Assembly (NCBI GenBank): GCA_041393395.1
Contig: JAWKKG010000005.1
Span: forward strand, 186,001-250,000
Source of the DNA: JAGQIB01 sp041393395
Lineage (GTDB): Bacteria > ARS69
Direction of reading: 5' to 3'
Length of the DNA: 64,000 bases
Under the pieces are notes generated by a model. That model was not told the DNA's origin, searched no databases, and was given only the letters and a program-made list of their open reading frames with translations. Of the stretch, positions 8,540-17,406 are shown in pieces. A program made the translations under genes and the position numbers. The stretch's first letter is position 1. Each line of letters starts with the position of its first letter.

Positions 8540-9702
8540 GCGCTCGCTCCCGCCGACGCCAGACGATCCCGGCGCGCCAGCCAGCTCTCCAGGCCATCCA
8601 CGATGCGGCGCCCCGCCGTGCCGTCCCCGAACGGATTCTCCACACCCTTCATCGCGCGGATCCACTCGTGGTCCGGCCAGAGGTCCTCGAGCATCCGCCG
8701 CAACGTCGCCGGATCGCCGCCCACGAGACGCGCCACCCCGGACTCGATCGCCTCCGGTCGTTCGGTGTTCTCGCGGAGCACGAGCAACGGCTTGCCGAGC
8801 GTAGGCGCCTCCTCCTGCACGCCGCCGGAATCCGACACGATCAACCAGGCCGCGGACAGCAGGTGCACGAAATCGAAGTACTCGAGCGGCTCCACGAGAT
8901 GGATGCGCGGGACGCCGCCCAGGATCCGACGTGACACCTCGCGCACGTTCGGATTCGGATGCACCGGGAAAACGAGCGACGCGTCCGGCCGCGCTTCCAC
9001 GAACTCGCGCAGAACCTTCAGGTTGCCGGACATCACGTCGCCGAAGCTCTCGCGTCGGTGCGTGGTCAGCACGATCGGTCGCGTTCCCTCGAGCCGGCGC
9101 AGGATGTCGTGAATCGGGCCGTCCTGCCGCGGGCGTTCGAGCACCATGCGCAGCGAGTCCACGACGGGATTGCCCGTGAGGAAGATGTCGTCCTCGGACA
9201 CGCCTTCCTCGCGCAGCACGCGCACGTTGCGCTCCGTGGCCGCGAAGTGCATGGCCGCCACCCGCGTGGTGAGGCGCCGGTTCATCTCCTCGGGGAACGG
9301 ACTCTGCGGATCTCCGGAGCGCAGCCCGGCCTCGACGTGACCCACCGGAATGCGATGGAAGAATCCGGCGAGCGAGCCGGCCATCGCGGTCGTCGTGTCG
9401 CCCTGCACGAGCAGGACGTCGGGACGCTCGCGCGCGAGCAGCTCCTCGAGCGCGCCGAGCACGCGCGCCGCCACTCCGATCACGCTCTGACCGGGACGCA
9501 TGACCTCGAGATCCACGTCGAGTCGGATGTCGAAGAATCGGGTGAACGGATAGAGAAGATCGGTGTGCTGCGCGGACGTCACGTTCAACGTCTGGAAACG
9601 ATCGGACCTTCGCTCCAGCTCCCGGATGACGGGAGCGAGCTTGATGGCTTCCGGCCGCGTGCCGAAAAGCGTCAGAACCTTCGTGAGCACCTCTACCCCC
9701 AC
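8536..9702 (-). CDS. wecB: UDP-N-acetylglucosamine 2-epimerase (non-hydrolysing)
   Basis: Interconverts UDP-GlcNAc and UDP-ManNAc in the cytoplasm, the entry step for ManNAc-containing surface polymers. The 388-residue length and the motifs FGTRPEAIKLAP, GHVEAGLRSGD, GNPVVDSL, THRRESFG and SDSGGVQEEAP are those of the non-hydrolysing WecB/MnaA family. It is the first gene of the minus-strand glycan operon running to 1536. The GTG at 9702 is the first start after the upstream stop; a GTG four codons later (9690) is an alternative, and neither has a strong ribosome-binding site. A perfect 8-base inverted repeat lies 10 bases upstream. Confidence 0.92.
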   Translation of the reverse strand: MGVEVLTKVLTLFGTRPEAIKLAPVIRELERRSDRFQTLNVTSAQHTDLLYPFTRFFDIRLDVDLEVMRPGQSVIGVAARVLGALEELLARERPDVLLVQGDTTTAMAGSLAGFFHRIPVGHVEAGLRSGDPQSPFPEEMNRRLTTRVAAMHFAATERNVRVLREEGVSEDDIFLTGNPVVDSLRMVLERPRQDGPIHDILRRLEGTRPIVLTTHRRESFGDVMSGNLKVLREFVEARPDASLVFPVHPNPNVREVSRRILGGVPRIHLVEPLEYFDFVHLLSAAWLIVSDSGGVQEEAPTLGKPLLVLRENTERPEAIESGVARLVGGDPATLRRMLEDLWPDHEWIRAMKGVENPFGDGTAGRRIVDGLESWLARRDRLASAGASA

Positions 9703-9711
9703 GTCCGTCAG

Positions 9712-9731
9712 CAGGAATCCCCTGATTCCTG
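9712..9731. promoter_or_regulatory. Inverted repeat just upstream of wecB
   Basis: CAGGAATC-CCCT-GATTCCTG is a perfect 8-base inverted repeat with a 4-base spacer. It sits 10 bases before the wecB start, where it could form a hairpin in the leader or serve as an operator. It cannot be told from sequence which. The leader region (9703-9836) has no other clear feature. Confidence 0.35.
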
Positions 9732-9836
9732 GATCGTCGCGGCGTCCTTGGGACTTGATCGTCGCGAACGACCGAATGCGCGCGGGATCGGCCAGGAAAT
9801 GGCCGGCCGTGGGGAATTCTTACAGACCCCGGGGCG

Positions 9837-9877
9837 GCCGTCGAGCCCCGGCCGGAGTGATCCGGCCGGGCGACGGC
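9837..9877 (-). terminator. Hairpin after the sigma/anti-sigma genes
   Basis: An inner stem CCCGGCCGGA / TCCGGCCGGG closes on a GTGA loop, and an outer stem GCCGTCG / CGACGGC extends it across a 3-base bulge, giving about 17 pairs. It begins four bases after the stop of the anti-sigma-like gene on the minus strand. No T-run follows, so it may be a weak or factor-assisted terminator, or only stabilise the 3' end of the long mre operon transcript. Confidence 0.5.
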
Positions 9878-9880
9878 TCT

Positions 9881-10687
9881 CTAGCGGGCGGCGTCGACGC
9901 TGGTCTTCTCCACCTGGTCGGCCCGTCGGGCGAGCTCCGCCTCGACCGCGGCGACGGCGTCCGGCGCGGACGCGGCAGCGGTCCGGAGATCCGCGAGCAC
10001 TTCGGCGAGGTCCGCGGGAGCGTCTCGCCAGGCGGCGAGAAGGAAGACCTCCCGCCCGGCGCCGTCCAGCTCCCACCGTTCCCCGCTGTCCGGGGCCGGC
10101 AGCACGACCCCGTGGCCGTCCCGAAGCGGAACGGCGCCGGTGGAAGCCGACTCCGGGAGCAGGAGCTCCACCGCACCCGCCGGATCCACGTGAAAGACCG
10201 CGCCGAATCCGGCCGCCTCGGGCGTGAAGACGAGTCGGAACGCATCCCCGGCCCGCCAGGTACCCCCCTCGGTGCCGCGCGTGCGCCCCACGGGCTCGGC
10301 GGTGAGGCCGGACACGAGATGCTCGGACGGTCGCGCGAAAAACAGCAGGAGCGACGCCGCCAGCGCGAGAGCGACCCCACCCCACGCGGGCGCGGGCAGG
10401 CGGGTCCACCCCGGCCGACGACGGCCGGGCGCGAGCACGCGCGGGGCGACGCCGGCGCGGGTGAGGAGTTCGCGGAGGCTCTGCTCGGCGTCGGCCCGGT
10501 CGGCCGGACTCAGCTCGAGCGTTTCCAGCGGAGGCAGCTCGCCGCGCGGCCCGGGTGCCCGCTCGACTTCCCGGACGCGCTCGACGAACGCGCGAAGTTC
10601 TCGGTCGTGAGCCAGCGCCTCCTCGAACTCGCGACGTTCGTCGCCGTCGAGCTCGTCGCCGGCCAGCAGGCGATCCATCCAGTCCAT
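9881..10687 (-). CDS. Anti-sigma-factor-like membrane protein with DUF4384-like outer domain
   Basis: A 268-residue single-pass protein. Residues 1-95 are charged and helical (LLAGDELDGDERREFEEAL), like the sigma-binding half of anti-sigma factors. Residues 101-118 form one membrane helix. The outer part resembles DUF4384 (GDAFRLVFTPEAAGFGAVFH... GAVELLLPES). No zinc-binding H-x3-C-x2-C motif is present, so it is not a classical ZAS protein. It follows the sigma-factor gene by 41 bases on the same strand, the normal arrangement for a sigma/anti-sigma pair. The inferred role is to hold the sigma factor at the membrane until an envelope signal arrives. The ATG has GGGGAGGGG upstream. Confidence 0.65.
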   Translation of the reverse strand: MDWMDRLLAGDELDGDERREFEEALAHDRELRAFVERVREVERAPGPRGELPPLETLELSPADRADAEQSLRELLTRAGVAPRVLAPGRRRPGWTRLPAPAWGGVALALAASLLLFFARPSEHLVSGLTAEPVGRTRGTEGGTWRAGDAFRLVFTPEAAGFGAVFHVDPAGAVELLLPESASTGAVPLRDGHGVVLPAPDSGERWELDGAGREVFLLAAWRDAPADLAEVLADLRTAAASAPDAVAAVEAELARRADQVEKTSVDAAR

Positions 10688-10728
10688 GTCATCCCCTCCC
10701 CCGGGGCGAATCGGGGGCCCGGCGCGGG

Positions 10729-11382
10729 TCAGCTCCCCGCATCCGGCTTCCGGTTCGAGAACGGATCGGCGGAGCCCTCGGGTTGCAGCCCCAGGGTCTC
10801 CACCAGGCACTTTCGGAGCGCGAGCCGGCCCCGCCGGATCCACGCGCGCACGGTGTTCAGCGGCGCGGCGAGACGGGTGGCGATCGCGTCGTAGGGCAGG
10901 TCCTCGAACAGGAGCCCCTCGAGCGCGGCGCGCTGGTCCGCATTCGCGAGCCCCTCCAGGCACTGCTCGACCGCGGCCCGGAGACGGACGCGCTCGAACT
11001 CGTCCTCCGGATTCTCGTGGGCGGTCCAGGCGGTGGGCTCGGGCAGCTCGGACGGATCCCCGCCCGGCGCCTCGCGCTCGAGGTGCAGGCGGCGGCGGCG
11101 GTATTCGTCGAGCAGGCGGAAGTACGCGCGCTTGCGGAACCACCCCCAGAACGAGCCGGGGCCCCGGTACTCGAAACGGCCGACCTTCACGTCGTGGAGG
11201 ATTCCGAGCAGAACTTCGTGCGACCAGTCACGGCGCACGTCCGGGTCCGTGGCGACGCGTGCCGCCATGCACCAGACCGCGTGATGGGTCCGCTCGAGAA
11301 AATGTCGGATCGCGTCGTCGTCCCCGGAGGAAAGACCCCGAACGAGGCGCTCCTCGGACCAGTCCGCTTCTTGCCCTGCCAT
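10729..11382 (-). CDS. ECF-type (sigma-70 family) RNA polymerase sigma factor
   Basis: A 217-residue protein with only sigma regions 2 and 4. Region 2 spans about residues 15-100 (RRDWSHEVLLGILHDV and WFRKRAYFRLLDEYRRRRL, the promoter -10 reading helices). Region 4 spans about 135-200 (LFEDLPYDAIATRLAAPLNTVRAWIRRGRLALRKCL, a helix-turn-helix). A 40-residue linker joins them. The gene starts 22 bases after the aroE stop and is followed by a membrane anti-sigma-like gene, so it is the tail of the wall-elongation operon. Its regulon is unknown. The position suggests envelope-stress control of wall or envelope genes, which is an inference. Confidence 0.85.
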   Translation of the reverse strand: MAGQEADWSEERLVRGLSSGDDDAIRHFLERTHHAVWCMAARVATDPDVRRDWSHEVLLGILHDVKVGRFEYRGPGSFWGWFRKRAYFRLLDEYRRRRLHLEREAPGGDPSELPEPTAWTAHENPEDEFERVRLRAAVEQCLEGLANADQRAALEGLLFEDLPYDAIATRLAAPLNTVRAWIRRGRLALRKCLVETLGLQPEGSADPFSNRKPDAGS

Positions 11383-11404
11383 GACCCGGCAGTGTGGACC
11401 AGGA

Positions 11405-12235
11405 TCACTCGCGGGGAAAGCCCCGGCGATCGAGCTCGCGCACGATCGCTTCCCGCATCACCGCGACGGGTGCCTCCACGCCCGTCCAGGCACGGAACGA
11501 TCGGGCCCCCTGCGCGACGAGGAGCTCGAGACCGTGCTCGGCCGGAATGCCGGCGTCCCCCGCGGCACGCACCAGTCCGGTGACCGGGTACACGAGATCG
11601 AACACGTGAGCGGCGGGATGCAGACGTCCCCGCCCGATCGGAAGCGGATCGTCGGGCCCGAGACCGAGCGGCGTGCAGTTCACGACGACTCCCCCCTCCG
11701 GCGCGGTCCCGCCTTCCGGTTCCACGTCGACCGTGGCGTCCGGGAAGGCGCGGGCGATCCCGTGAGCGCGCGCCGACGTCCGGGCGGCGATCCGGATCCG
11801 AGGGCATCCCGCCTCGCGGAGCGCCCACACGATCGCGCGCGCCGACCCGCCGGCTCCGAGCACGAGGGCTCCGGCCGCGACCGCGTCCATCGCGCCCGAG
11901 TCGCGCAGACGGTCGAGGAAGCCCGGGCCGTCGGTGTTGTCGGCGCTCCAGCCGCTCGGTCCCCGCAGGAGCGTGTTGGCGGCGCCGATGGCGCGCGCGA
12001 CCGGAGTCGCGTCGGCGGCGATGCGCAGCGCGCTCTCCTTGTGGGGCACGGTGACGTTGAGGCCGCAGACGCCCCGCTCGTAGAGGTCGCGGCTCACGCC
12101 GGGCCAGTCCGCGGATCCGACTTCGAGTCGTCCGTAGGCGGCGGATCGTCCGATCTTCTCGAACGCGGCCGTCATCATCGCGGGCGACAGCGAGTGCGCC
12201 ACCGGCGATCCCACGACGAAGTACAGATCAGCCAC
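11405..12235 (-). CDS. aroE: Shikimate dehydrogenase
   Basis: Reduces 3-dehydroshikimate to shikimate with NADPH in aromatic amino-acid synthesis. The 276-residue protein has GSPVAHSLSP at the start (substrate-binding Ser pair), NVTVPHKE with the catalytic Lys, ANTL, DNTDGPGF with the catalytic Asp, GAGGSARAIVWAL for NADP, and NCTPLGL. These are in the usual order and spacing. The GTG start at 12235 has CGGAGCGG upstream and lies 26 bases after lgt. It is an unexpected metabolic gene between lipoprotein and sigma-factor genes in a wall operon. I see no sign of transfer or damage. Confidence 0.93.
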   Translation of the reverse strand: MADLYFVVGSPVAHSLSPAMMTAAFEKIGRSAAYGRLEVGSADWPGVSRDLYERGVCGLNVTVPHKESALRIAADATPVARAIGAANTLLRGPSGWSADNTDGPGFLDRLRDSGAMDAVAAGALVLGAGGSARAIVWALREAGCPRIRIAARTSARAHGIARAFPDATVDVEPEGGTAPEGGVVVNCTPLGLGPDDPLPIGRGRLHPAAHVFDLVYPVTGLVRAAGDAGIPAEHGLELLVAQGARSFRAWTGVEAPVAVMREAIVRELDRRGFPRE

Positions 12236-12261
12236 GTCCGCTCCGGGGCGCGGGGGCGCGA

Positions 12262-13047
12262 TCAGCGCTCGGTCGCGACGGACCGCCCGCGAATCGCCAC
12301 CAGCCGCCAGGTGGCGTACAGGAAGACGACGATCGAGATCCACTGGTTCAGGGTCAACGCGACCGACGCGAACGGATACGCCGTCGAGTCGTAGGTCCTC
12401 ACGAAGTCGAGCAGGAACCGCGCGATGGCGTAGAGATCGAGAAAGAGCAGGAACAGGAATCCGGTCGGGCGCGGGCGACGATCCATCCACAGCAGGAAAG
12501 CGCAGAGTCCGAAACCGACGGCGGATGCGTACAGCTGCGCGGGATGCAGCGGCGTATCCGGAAACAGGGAGCCCGCGTGGGATTCCGGCGGGAACACGAC
12601 GCCCCAGGGCAGATCGGTCGGTGCGCCGAAGCAGCAGCCGGAGAGATAGCATCCGATCCGGGTGAGGCCGAGTCCGAGTGCCATGGAGGGTGCGATCGCA
12701 TCGGCGGCGCGCCACGCGTTGACGCCCCACCGGCGGAGAAACCACATGCCGAGGATCGCCGCCGGCACCGCACCGCCGTACAGCGTGAGCCCGCCCTCCC
12801 AGGTGCGGAACATGTCCAGCACGCGTCCCTCGAACTGGGACAGGTGCGTGACGACGTAGAGACCCCGGGCGCCGATCACGGTCGCGAGGATGATGACGAG
12901 CGAGACGTCCGTGATGCGCTCGGCCGGGATGCCGCGACGCTCGGCTCGACGACCGGCGAGCCAGATTCCGAGCGCGAAGCTCAGCGCGAGAAAGAATCCG
13001 TAGGAGTGGATCTTGAGGAATCCGAGCTCGAGTAGCGTACGGTGCAT
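12262..13047 (-). CDS. lgt: Prolipoprotein diacylglyceryl transferase
   Basis: Transfers diacylglycerol from phosphatidylglycerol to the lipobox Cys of prolipoproteins at the inner membrane. It has 261 residues and about seven hydrophobic segments. Recognisable motifs are KIHSYGFF near the start, GGLTLYGG, GLTRIGCYLSGCCFG (the Lgt signature containing the essential Arg) and TPLHPAQLYAS. Length and order match the family. It lies 13 bases after rodA in the wall operon. With lnt at 33563 it gives the organism a complete diacyl/triacyl lipoprotein pathway apart from LspA, which is not in this window. Confidence 0.93.
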   Translation of the reverse strand: MHRTLLELGFLKIHSYGFFLALSFALGIWLAGRRAERRGIPAERITDVSLVIILATVIGARGLYVVTHLSQFEGRVLDMFRTWEGGLTLYGGAVPAAILGMWFLRRWGVNAWRAADAIAPSMALGLGLTRIGCYLSGCCFGAPTDLPWGVVFPPESHAGSLFPDTPLHPAQLYASAVGFGLCAFLLWMDRRPRPTGFLFLLFLDLYAIARFLLDFVRTYDSTAYPFASVALTLNQWISIVVFLYATWRLVAIRGRSVATER

Positions 13048-13060
13048 CGACGTCTCCGGA

Positions 13061-14275
13061 TCAGGACCTCCGGCGGAACCCGATCCCGATCACGATCCCG
13101 AGACCCGCCAGAGTGGACAGGAGGCTCGTGCCTCCGTACGAGAAGATCGGGAGGGGGAGGCCGGTCACGGGCACCAACCCCAACGTCACTCCGATGTTCA
13201 CGAACACCTGGAACGCGAGCATCGACAGGATGCCCACGACCGTCAAGACCGCGAACGGATCCCGCGCCGAAGCGGCGATCCGCAATCCCCGGACCAGCAG
13301 CACCGTGAACAGGCCGAGCACGATCATCGTGCCGAGGAATCCGAACTCCTCGCCGATCACTCCGAAGATGAAGTCCGTGTGGCGGGCGGGCAGGAACGCG
13401 AGCCCCTTCTGGGTCCCCTCGAGGAAGCCGACGCCGGTCAGGCCGCCGGAGCCGATCGCGATCTTGGACTGGATGATCTGGTAGCCCGCACCGGAGGAGT
13501 ACCGCGCCGGATCGAGGAACGCGATGATCCGCTGCTGCTGGTACGGCTCCATCCGCCCCCACAGGATCGGCGTCGCGATGCCGGCCAGCACCGATGCCGC
13601 CACCCACACGATCTTCTCGAGCAGTACGGCGCGGGAGAAGTAGGCGAGCACGAGCAGCACCACCGAGAACACGATCCAGCTCGGCAGACTGGACGCGCAG
13701 ATCACGGACAGAACGGGCGACGAGGCGAGCAGCAGGTACCGCAACGACGCGCCGCGGAAGAACAGCATCGGAAAGAGCGGGACCAGGAACACGAGCGCCG
13801 TCCCGAGGTCCGGCTGCTTCAGCGTGAGCGCCATCGGCAGGAGCGTGATGAGGACCGGCGGCACGAGCGCGAGCAGGCTCTCGGGAGGCCGCTTGCGTGA
13901 TGCGAGCCATCGCGCGAGGAAGAGCACGGTGAAGATCTTCGCCGGCTCGGACGGCTGGAACCGGAATCCACCGATCGAGATCCACCGGGTGGCGCCACCG
14001 GCGGTCGCGCCCGCCACGAGCACGGCGGCGAGCGAGGCGAGTCCCAGCACGTAGAGCACGGGGGCGGCCCGATCCCAGACGTCGTGCGGGATCGCGGCGG
14101 CGAGGCCGAGCGCCAGGATCCCCGCCACCGAGAACACGATCTGCTTCTTCCAGTAGTCGAGTCCGAGCCCCGCGTCCTCACCCTGGCACGCGGAGTACAC
14201 CGCCACGAGGCCGATCAGGATCAGCAGCAGCAGCGTGCCGGTGAATACGCGGTCGATCGCGAGCGTGCGCCTCAC
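13061..14275 (-). CDS. rodA: Rod-shape SEDS peptidoglycan polymerase RodA
   Basis: Polymerises lipid II into glycan strands during elongation, paired with PBP2. The 404-residue protein has about ten membrane helices, with the SEDS signatures FQPSEPAKI, LKQPDLGTA, GYQIIQSKIAIGSGGLTGVG and, near the C terminus, GLPLPIFSYGG. The GTG start overlaps the mrdA stop by four bases, so the polymerase and its transpeptidase partner are translationally coupled. Expression follows the mre operon promoter region upstream of mreB. Confidence 0.95.
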   Translation of the reverse strand: MRRTLAIDRVFTGTLLLLILIGLVAVYSACQGEDAGLGLDYWKKQIVFSVAGILALGLAAAIPHDVWDRAAPVLYVLGLASLAAVLVAGATAGGATRWISIGGFRFQPSEPAKIFTVLFLARWLASRKRPPESLLALVPPVLITLLPMALTLKQPDLGTALVFLVPLFPMLFFRGASLRYLLLASSPVLSVICASSLPSWIVFSVVLLVLAYFSRAVLLEKIVWVAASVLAGIATPILWGRMEPYQQQRIIAFLDPARYSSGAGYQIIQSKIAIGSGGLTGVGFLEGTQKGLAFLPARHTDFIFGVIGEEFGFLGTMIVLGLFTVLLVRGLRIAASARDPFAVLTVVGILSMLAFQVFVNIGVTLGLVPVTGLPLPIFSYGGTSLLSTLAGLGIVIGIGFRRRS

Positions 14276-16071
14276 GACGCGTCCTCCGCGGGTGGCAACG
14301 GTCCCCGCAGGTACTCGAGCAGCTTCCGGGCGATCGGGGCCGCGACTTCGCTCCCGTGCCCGGCCCCTTCGGCGATGACGGCGAAGGCGACCTCGGGGTG
14401 ATCGGCCGGCGCGTAGCCGACGAACCACGAGTGGGGCGCCCCGTGCGGATTTTCGGCGGTACCGGTCTTCGCCGCGGGCATGTATCCCGGCACGCGGCAC
14501 ACGCGACCGGTGCCCTCGTCGTCCAGCACGACCATCTCCATCGCGGTGCGAACGCGGTCGAGCGTGCGTTCGGGAAGATCCCACGTCCGCTGAACCGTCG
14601 TCGGAACATCCTCCCGTTCCCCGCCCTCCGGCACGATCGACCACACGAGGCGCGGCTCGACCAGACGGCCGCCGTTCGCGAGCGCGGCACAATGACGCGC
14701 CATCTGCAGGGGCGTCACGAGGTACTCCCCCTGTCCGATGATCAGGTTCAGCAGCGTTCCGCGCGTCCACTTGCCGGCTCCGTACCGCTCGTCCAGCCAC
14801 TGCTTCGTGGGGACGTTGCCGGAAAGCTCCTGGGGAAGGTCGATGCCGGTCTTGGTGCCGAGTCCGAGGTCACGTGCCATCTCGGCGAGGTGATCCACGT
14901 CGGTGCGCTCCGCGATCTGATAGAAATACACGTCGCAGGAGTGGATCAACGCACCTTCCAGATCGAGGGAGCCGTGCCCGGCCGCTTCCCAGCAGCGGAA
15001 CGTCCGGTTGCCGAACCGGTAGCTTCCGAAACATGGCGTCTCGAGCACCTGGTGCAGACCGGCGATTCGTTGCTCGAGCGTCAGCGCGAACGAGATCATC
15101 TTGAACGTGGACCCCGGCGCGTAGGACGCCTGGACCGCGCGGTTCAGCAGCGGCAGCGCGGGATCGCCGTTCAGGGACTCCCAGTCGCGGGTCGAGATCC
15201 CGGTGGAGAACAGGTTCAGGTCGAACGTGGGAGCGCTCGCGAGCGCGAGCACGCCGCCGGATTCGACGTCGAGGAAGCAGACGGCGCCGCGTCTCCCCAC
15301 GAGCAGCGACTCCGCGCGCGCCTGCAGTCCCGCGTCGAGCCAGAGCTGGAGACTCGCGCCAGGGACCGGCGGCACGGGGGAGCGCCCGGAGAACTCGCCC
15401 ACGCTCCGACCGCGCACGTCGACCTCGAGGTAGCGTTCGCCGTCCTTCCCGCGCAGGCGCGACTCGTACTTGCGCTCGAGTCCGGTGCGGCCGAGGAAGT
15501 CGCCCGCGCGATACCCCGCTTCCGAGAGCGTCGCGACCTCGGTCTCCGAGATCTCGCCGACGTGGCCGATCACGTGGGCCGCCAGCGCGCCCCGCGGGTA
15601 GGACCGCACGTTGGAGACGTCGAGCGACACACCCGGCAGCTCCTCCTCCCGCTCGGCGATGCGCGACACCTGATCGAAGCCCACGTCGCGCCGGAGCACG
15701 CGCGGCAGGTGTCTCACCCCGCCGGCGAGCTTCTGCTCGATCTCCGTCGGCGACATCTCGAGGAGCTGGGACAGGAGCGCGACCGCCGCCGGATTCGCGA
15801 GCAGCGCGCGCGGAACCACCCGCACCGTGAAGCTCGGTCGACTGTCCGCAAGGACCTCGCCGTGGCGATCGAGGATCAATCCCCGAGGAGCCTTGACCCA
15901 CTCCAGACGGATACGATTTCGCTCCGAGTGCAGCCGGTACGCATCGTCGCCGAGCACCTGCAGATGGAACAGGCGACCCGCGAGCACGAGCGCGCCCGCC
16001 ACGATGAACGCGGCGAGCTGCCACGCGCGGCGCGAGCGCACCTCCGGCTTGAAGGGATCATCGGCCCGCAC
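14272..16071 (-). CDS. mrdA: Penicillin-binding protein 2 (elongasome transpeptidase)
   Basis: Cross-links peptidoglycan during lateral growth. It is a 599-residue class-B PBP with one N-terminal membrane helix (about residues 17-34), a pedestal with RGLILDRHGEVLA, and a transpeptidase domain. The catalytic SxxK is in SYAPGSTFKMIS, the SxN-equivalent triad is HSCD, and the KTGT box is in PAAKTGTAENPHG. The SCD triad differs from SxN but is common in PBP2. The GTG start overlaps the end of mreD by 14 bases, with GGAAGGCGAG upstream. Confidence 0.95.
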   Translation of the reverse strand: MRADDPFKPEVRSRRAWQLAAFIVAGALVLAGRLFHLQVLGDDAYRLHSERNRIRLEWVKAPRGLILDRHGEVLADSRPSFTVRVVPRALLANPAAVALLSQLLEMSPTEIEQKLAGGVRHLPRVLRRDVGFDQVSRIAEREEELPGVSLDVSNVRSYPRGALAAHVIGHVGEISETEVATLSEAGYRAGDFLGRTGLERKYESRLRGKDGERYLEVDVRGRSVGEFSGRSPVPPVPGASLQLWLDAGLQARAESLLVGRRGAVCFLDVESGGVLALASAPTFDLNLFSTGISTRDWESLNGDPALPLLNRAVQASYAPGSTFKMISFALTLEQRIAGLHQVLETPCFGSYRFGNRTFRCWEAAGHGSLDLEGALIHSCDVYFYQIAERTDVDHLAEMARDLGLGTKTGIDLPQELSGNVPTKQWLDERYGAGKWTRGTLLNLIIGQGEYLVTPLQMARHCAALANGGRLVEPRLVWSIVPEGGEREDVPTTVQRTWDLPERTLDRVRTAMEMVVLDDEGTGRVCRVPGYMPAAKTGTAENPHGAPHSWFVGYAPADHPEVAFAVIAEGAGHGSEVAAPIARKLLEYLRGPLPPAEDAS

Positions 16072-16567
16072 GGCTCGCCTTCCCTTCCGCCGGCCAGCCG
16101 ATCAGACGCTCGGCGAGGCCCATCACCGGCGCGGCGATCAGGCCCGTGTAGATCCCCGCCGGGATCGCCGCGCGAAAGAACAGCCCCAGGGAGTTCAGGA
16201 AGCCCTCGGAGAGGACGAGCAGCAGGACGATCTCGTCGCGCAGCGTCGTGGCGACGAGCGCGACGATGAGCCGGGTCACGAAGCTCGATCGCACCAGACG
16301 GTCCGCCACGGAACCCACGGCGAATCCGAGCAGCGCGTTCGCGAGGGAAGTGACGCCGAGCGCCTGCACGGATTCCAGATCCACGAACAGGCCCGCGACG
16401 AAGCCGGCGAGCGCGCCGCCCGCCGATCCCTCCCGAAACGCGACCAGCAGCACCACCAGGAACGGAAAGTCCGGTCGCACCCCCAGGATCTCGAGGCGCG
16501 GCGCCAGCACGGTCTGCAGAAGGACCGATCCCCAGACGACCGCGAGAAGCCGGACGATGCGTAGCAC
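16058..16567 (-). CDS. mreD: Rod-shape-determining protein MreD
   Basis: A 169-residue, highly hydrophobic protein with about five membrane segments and no enzyme motif, in the standard place between mreC and mrdA. It starts LRIVRLLAVVWGSVLLQTVLAPRL and contains GGALAGFVAGLFVDLES, which resembles the conserved GFxxGLxxD region of MreD. It is thought to be part of the inner-membrane elongasome with MreC, RodA and PBP2. The GTG start lies one base after the mreC stop. Confidence 0.85.
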   Translation of the reverse strand: MLRIVRLLAVVWGSVLLQTVLAPRLEILGVRPDFPFLVVLLVAFREGSAGGALAGFVAGLFVDLESVQALGVTSLANALLGFAVGSVADRLVRSSFVTRLIVALVATTLRDEIVLLLVLSEGFLNSLGLFFRAAIPAGIYTGLIAAPVMGLAERLIGWPAEGKASRAGR

Positions 16568-16568
16568 G

Positions 16569-17402
16569 TCAGCCTCCGCTTCCGGGGACCGACGTCCCGT
16601 CCGATTCGGGGACCGCCGCGGCCACCCGCACCACGAAGACCTCCTCGATCGCGGCGAAGTCCGCCGCCGGGCGGACCCGGACGCGCAGCGAACCGTCGGC
16701 CGCGGCGCCATCGGTCCGCGACACGCGGCCGATCGGAATGCCGCGCGGGAAGACGCCTCCGAGTCCCGACGTGATGATCTCGTCGCCGATCGCGACGTCG
16801 GGGCGGTACGGAAGAAACGCGAGGCCGAGCCCGCCGCTCTCCGTCCACTCCACGATCGCGTTCGTCCGGGTGCGCGCGATTCGCGCCGACACGCGACAAT
16901 CGCGGGCGAGCAGCGGCCGCACCCAGGACGAGCGCGGCTCCACCGCCACGACCTTGCCGACGAGTCCGTTCGCGGTGATCACGGCCATGTCCTTGGCGAG
17001 ACCGTCGCGTGAGCCCTTATCGAGCTTCAGCTCGTGTCCGGGTCGCGCGGCGCCCGCCGCGATCACCCGTGCCGCCACGAGCTCGCCGCCGACTTGCTCC
17101 TTGAATTCCACCATCTGCTCGAGCCGCTCGTTCTCGCGCGCCGCTTCCTCGCGCGCCGCGATCTCGAGGCGGGCGGAAGCGAGCTGCGCGCGGAGGGAGT
17201 CGTTCTCGGCGCGAAGGTCCTTCCAGTTCGTGGCCCGGGAGATGACCGCCTGCACCGGGGAAAGGGCGGCGTCGCTCGCGGCGCGGGCCACCGAGTCCTT
17301 CTGTCCGGCGGAGAGCAGCATCAGCGTGACCGAGGCCACGACGACGAGAATCAGGACGAGATACTCGCCCCGCCGGGACAGATAGTCGGTGAGGACCGCC
17401 AA
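16569..17402 (-). CDS. mreC: Rod-shape-determining protein MreC
   Basis: A periplasmic scaffold that activates PBP2/RodA. The 277-residue protein has one N-terminal membrane helix (about residues 12-30), a coiled coil (WKDLRAENDSLRAQLASARLEIAAREEAAREN) and then the beta-barrel MreC domain with KGSRDGLAKDMAVITANGLVGKV and GDEIITSGLGGVFPRGIPIG, both strongly conserved. I place the start at the TTG at 17402, four bases after the mreB stop with AGGTAG upstream. No ATG or GTG is available nearby. This start is the least certain part of the entry. Confidence 0.9.
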   Translation of the reverse strand: MAVLTDYLSRRGEYLVLILVVVASVTLMLLSAGQKDSVARAASDAALSPVQAVISRATNWKDLRAENDSLRAQLASARLEIAAREEAARENERLEQMVEFKEQVGGELVAARVIAAGAARPGHELKLDKGSRDGLAKDMAVITANGLVGKVVAVEPRSSWVRPLLARDCRVSARIARTRTNAIVEWTESGGLGLAFLPYRPDVAIGDEIITSGLGGVFPRGIPIGRVSRTDGAAADGSLRVRVRPAADFAAIEEVFVVRVAAAVPESDGTSVPGSGG

Positions 17403-17406
17403 GCCG

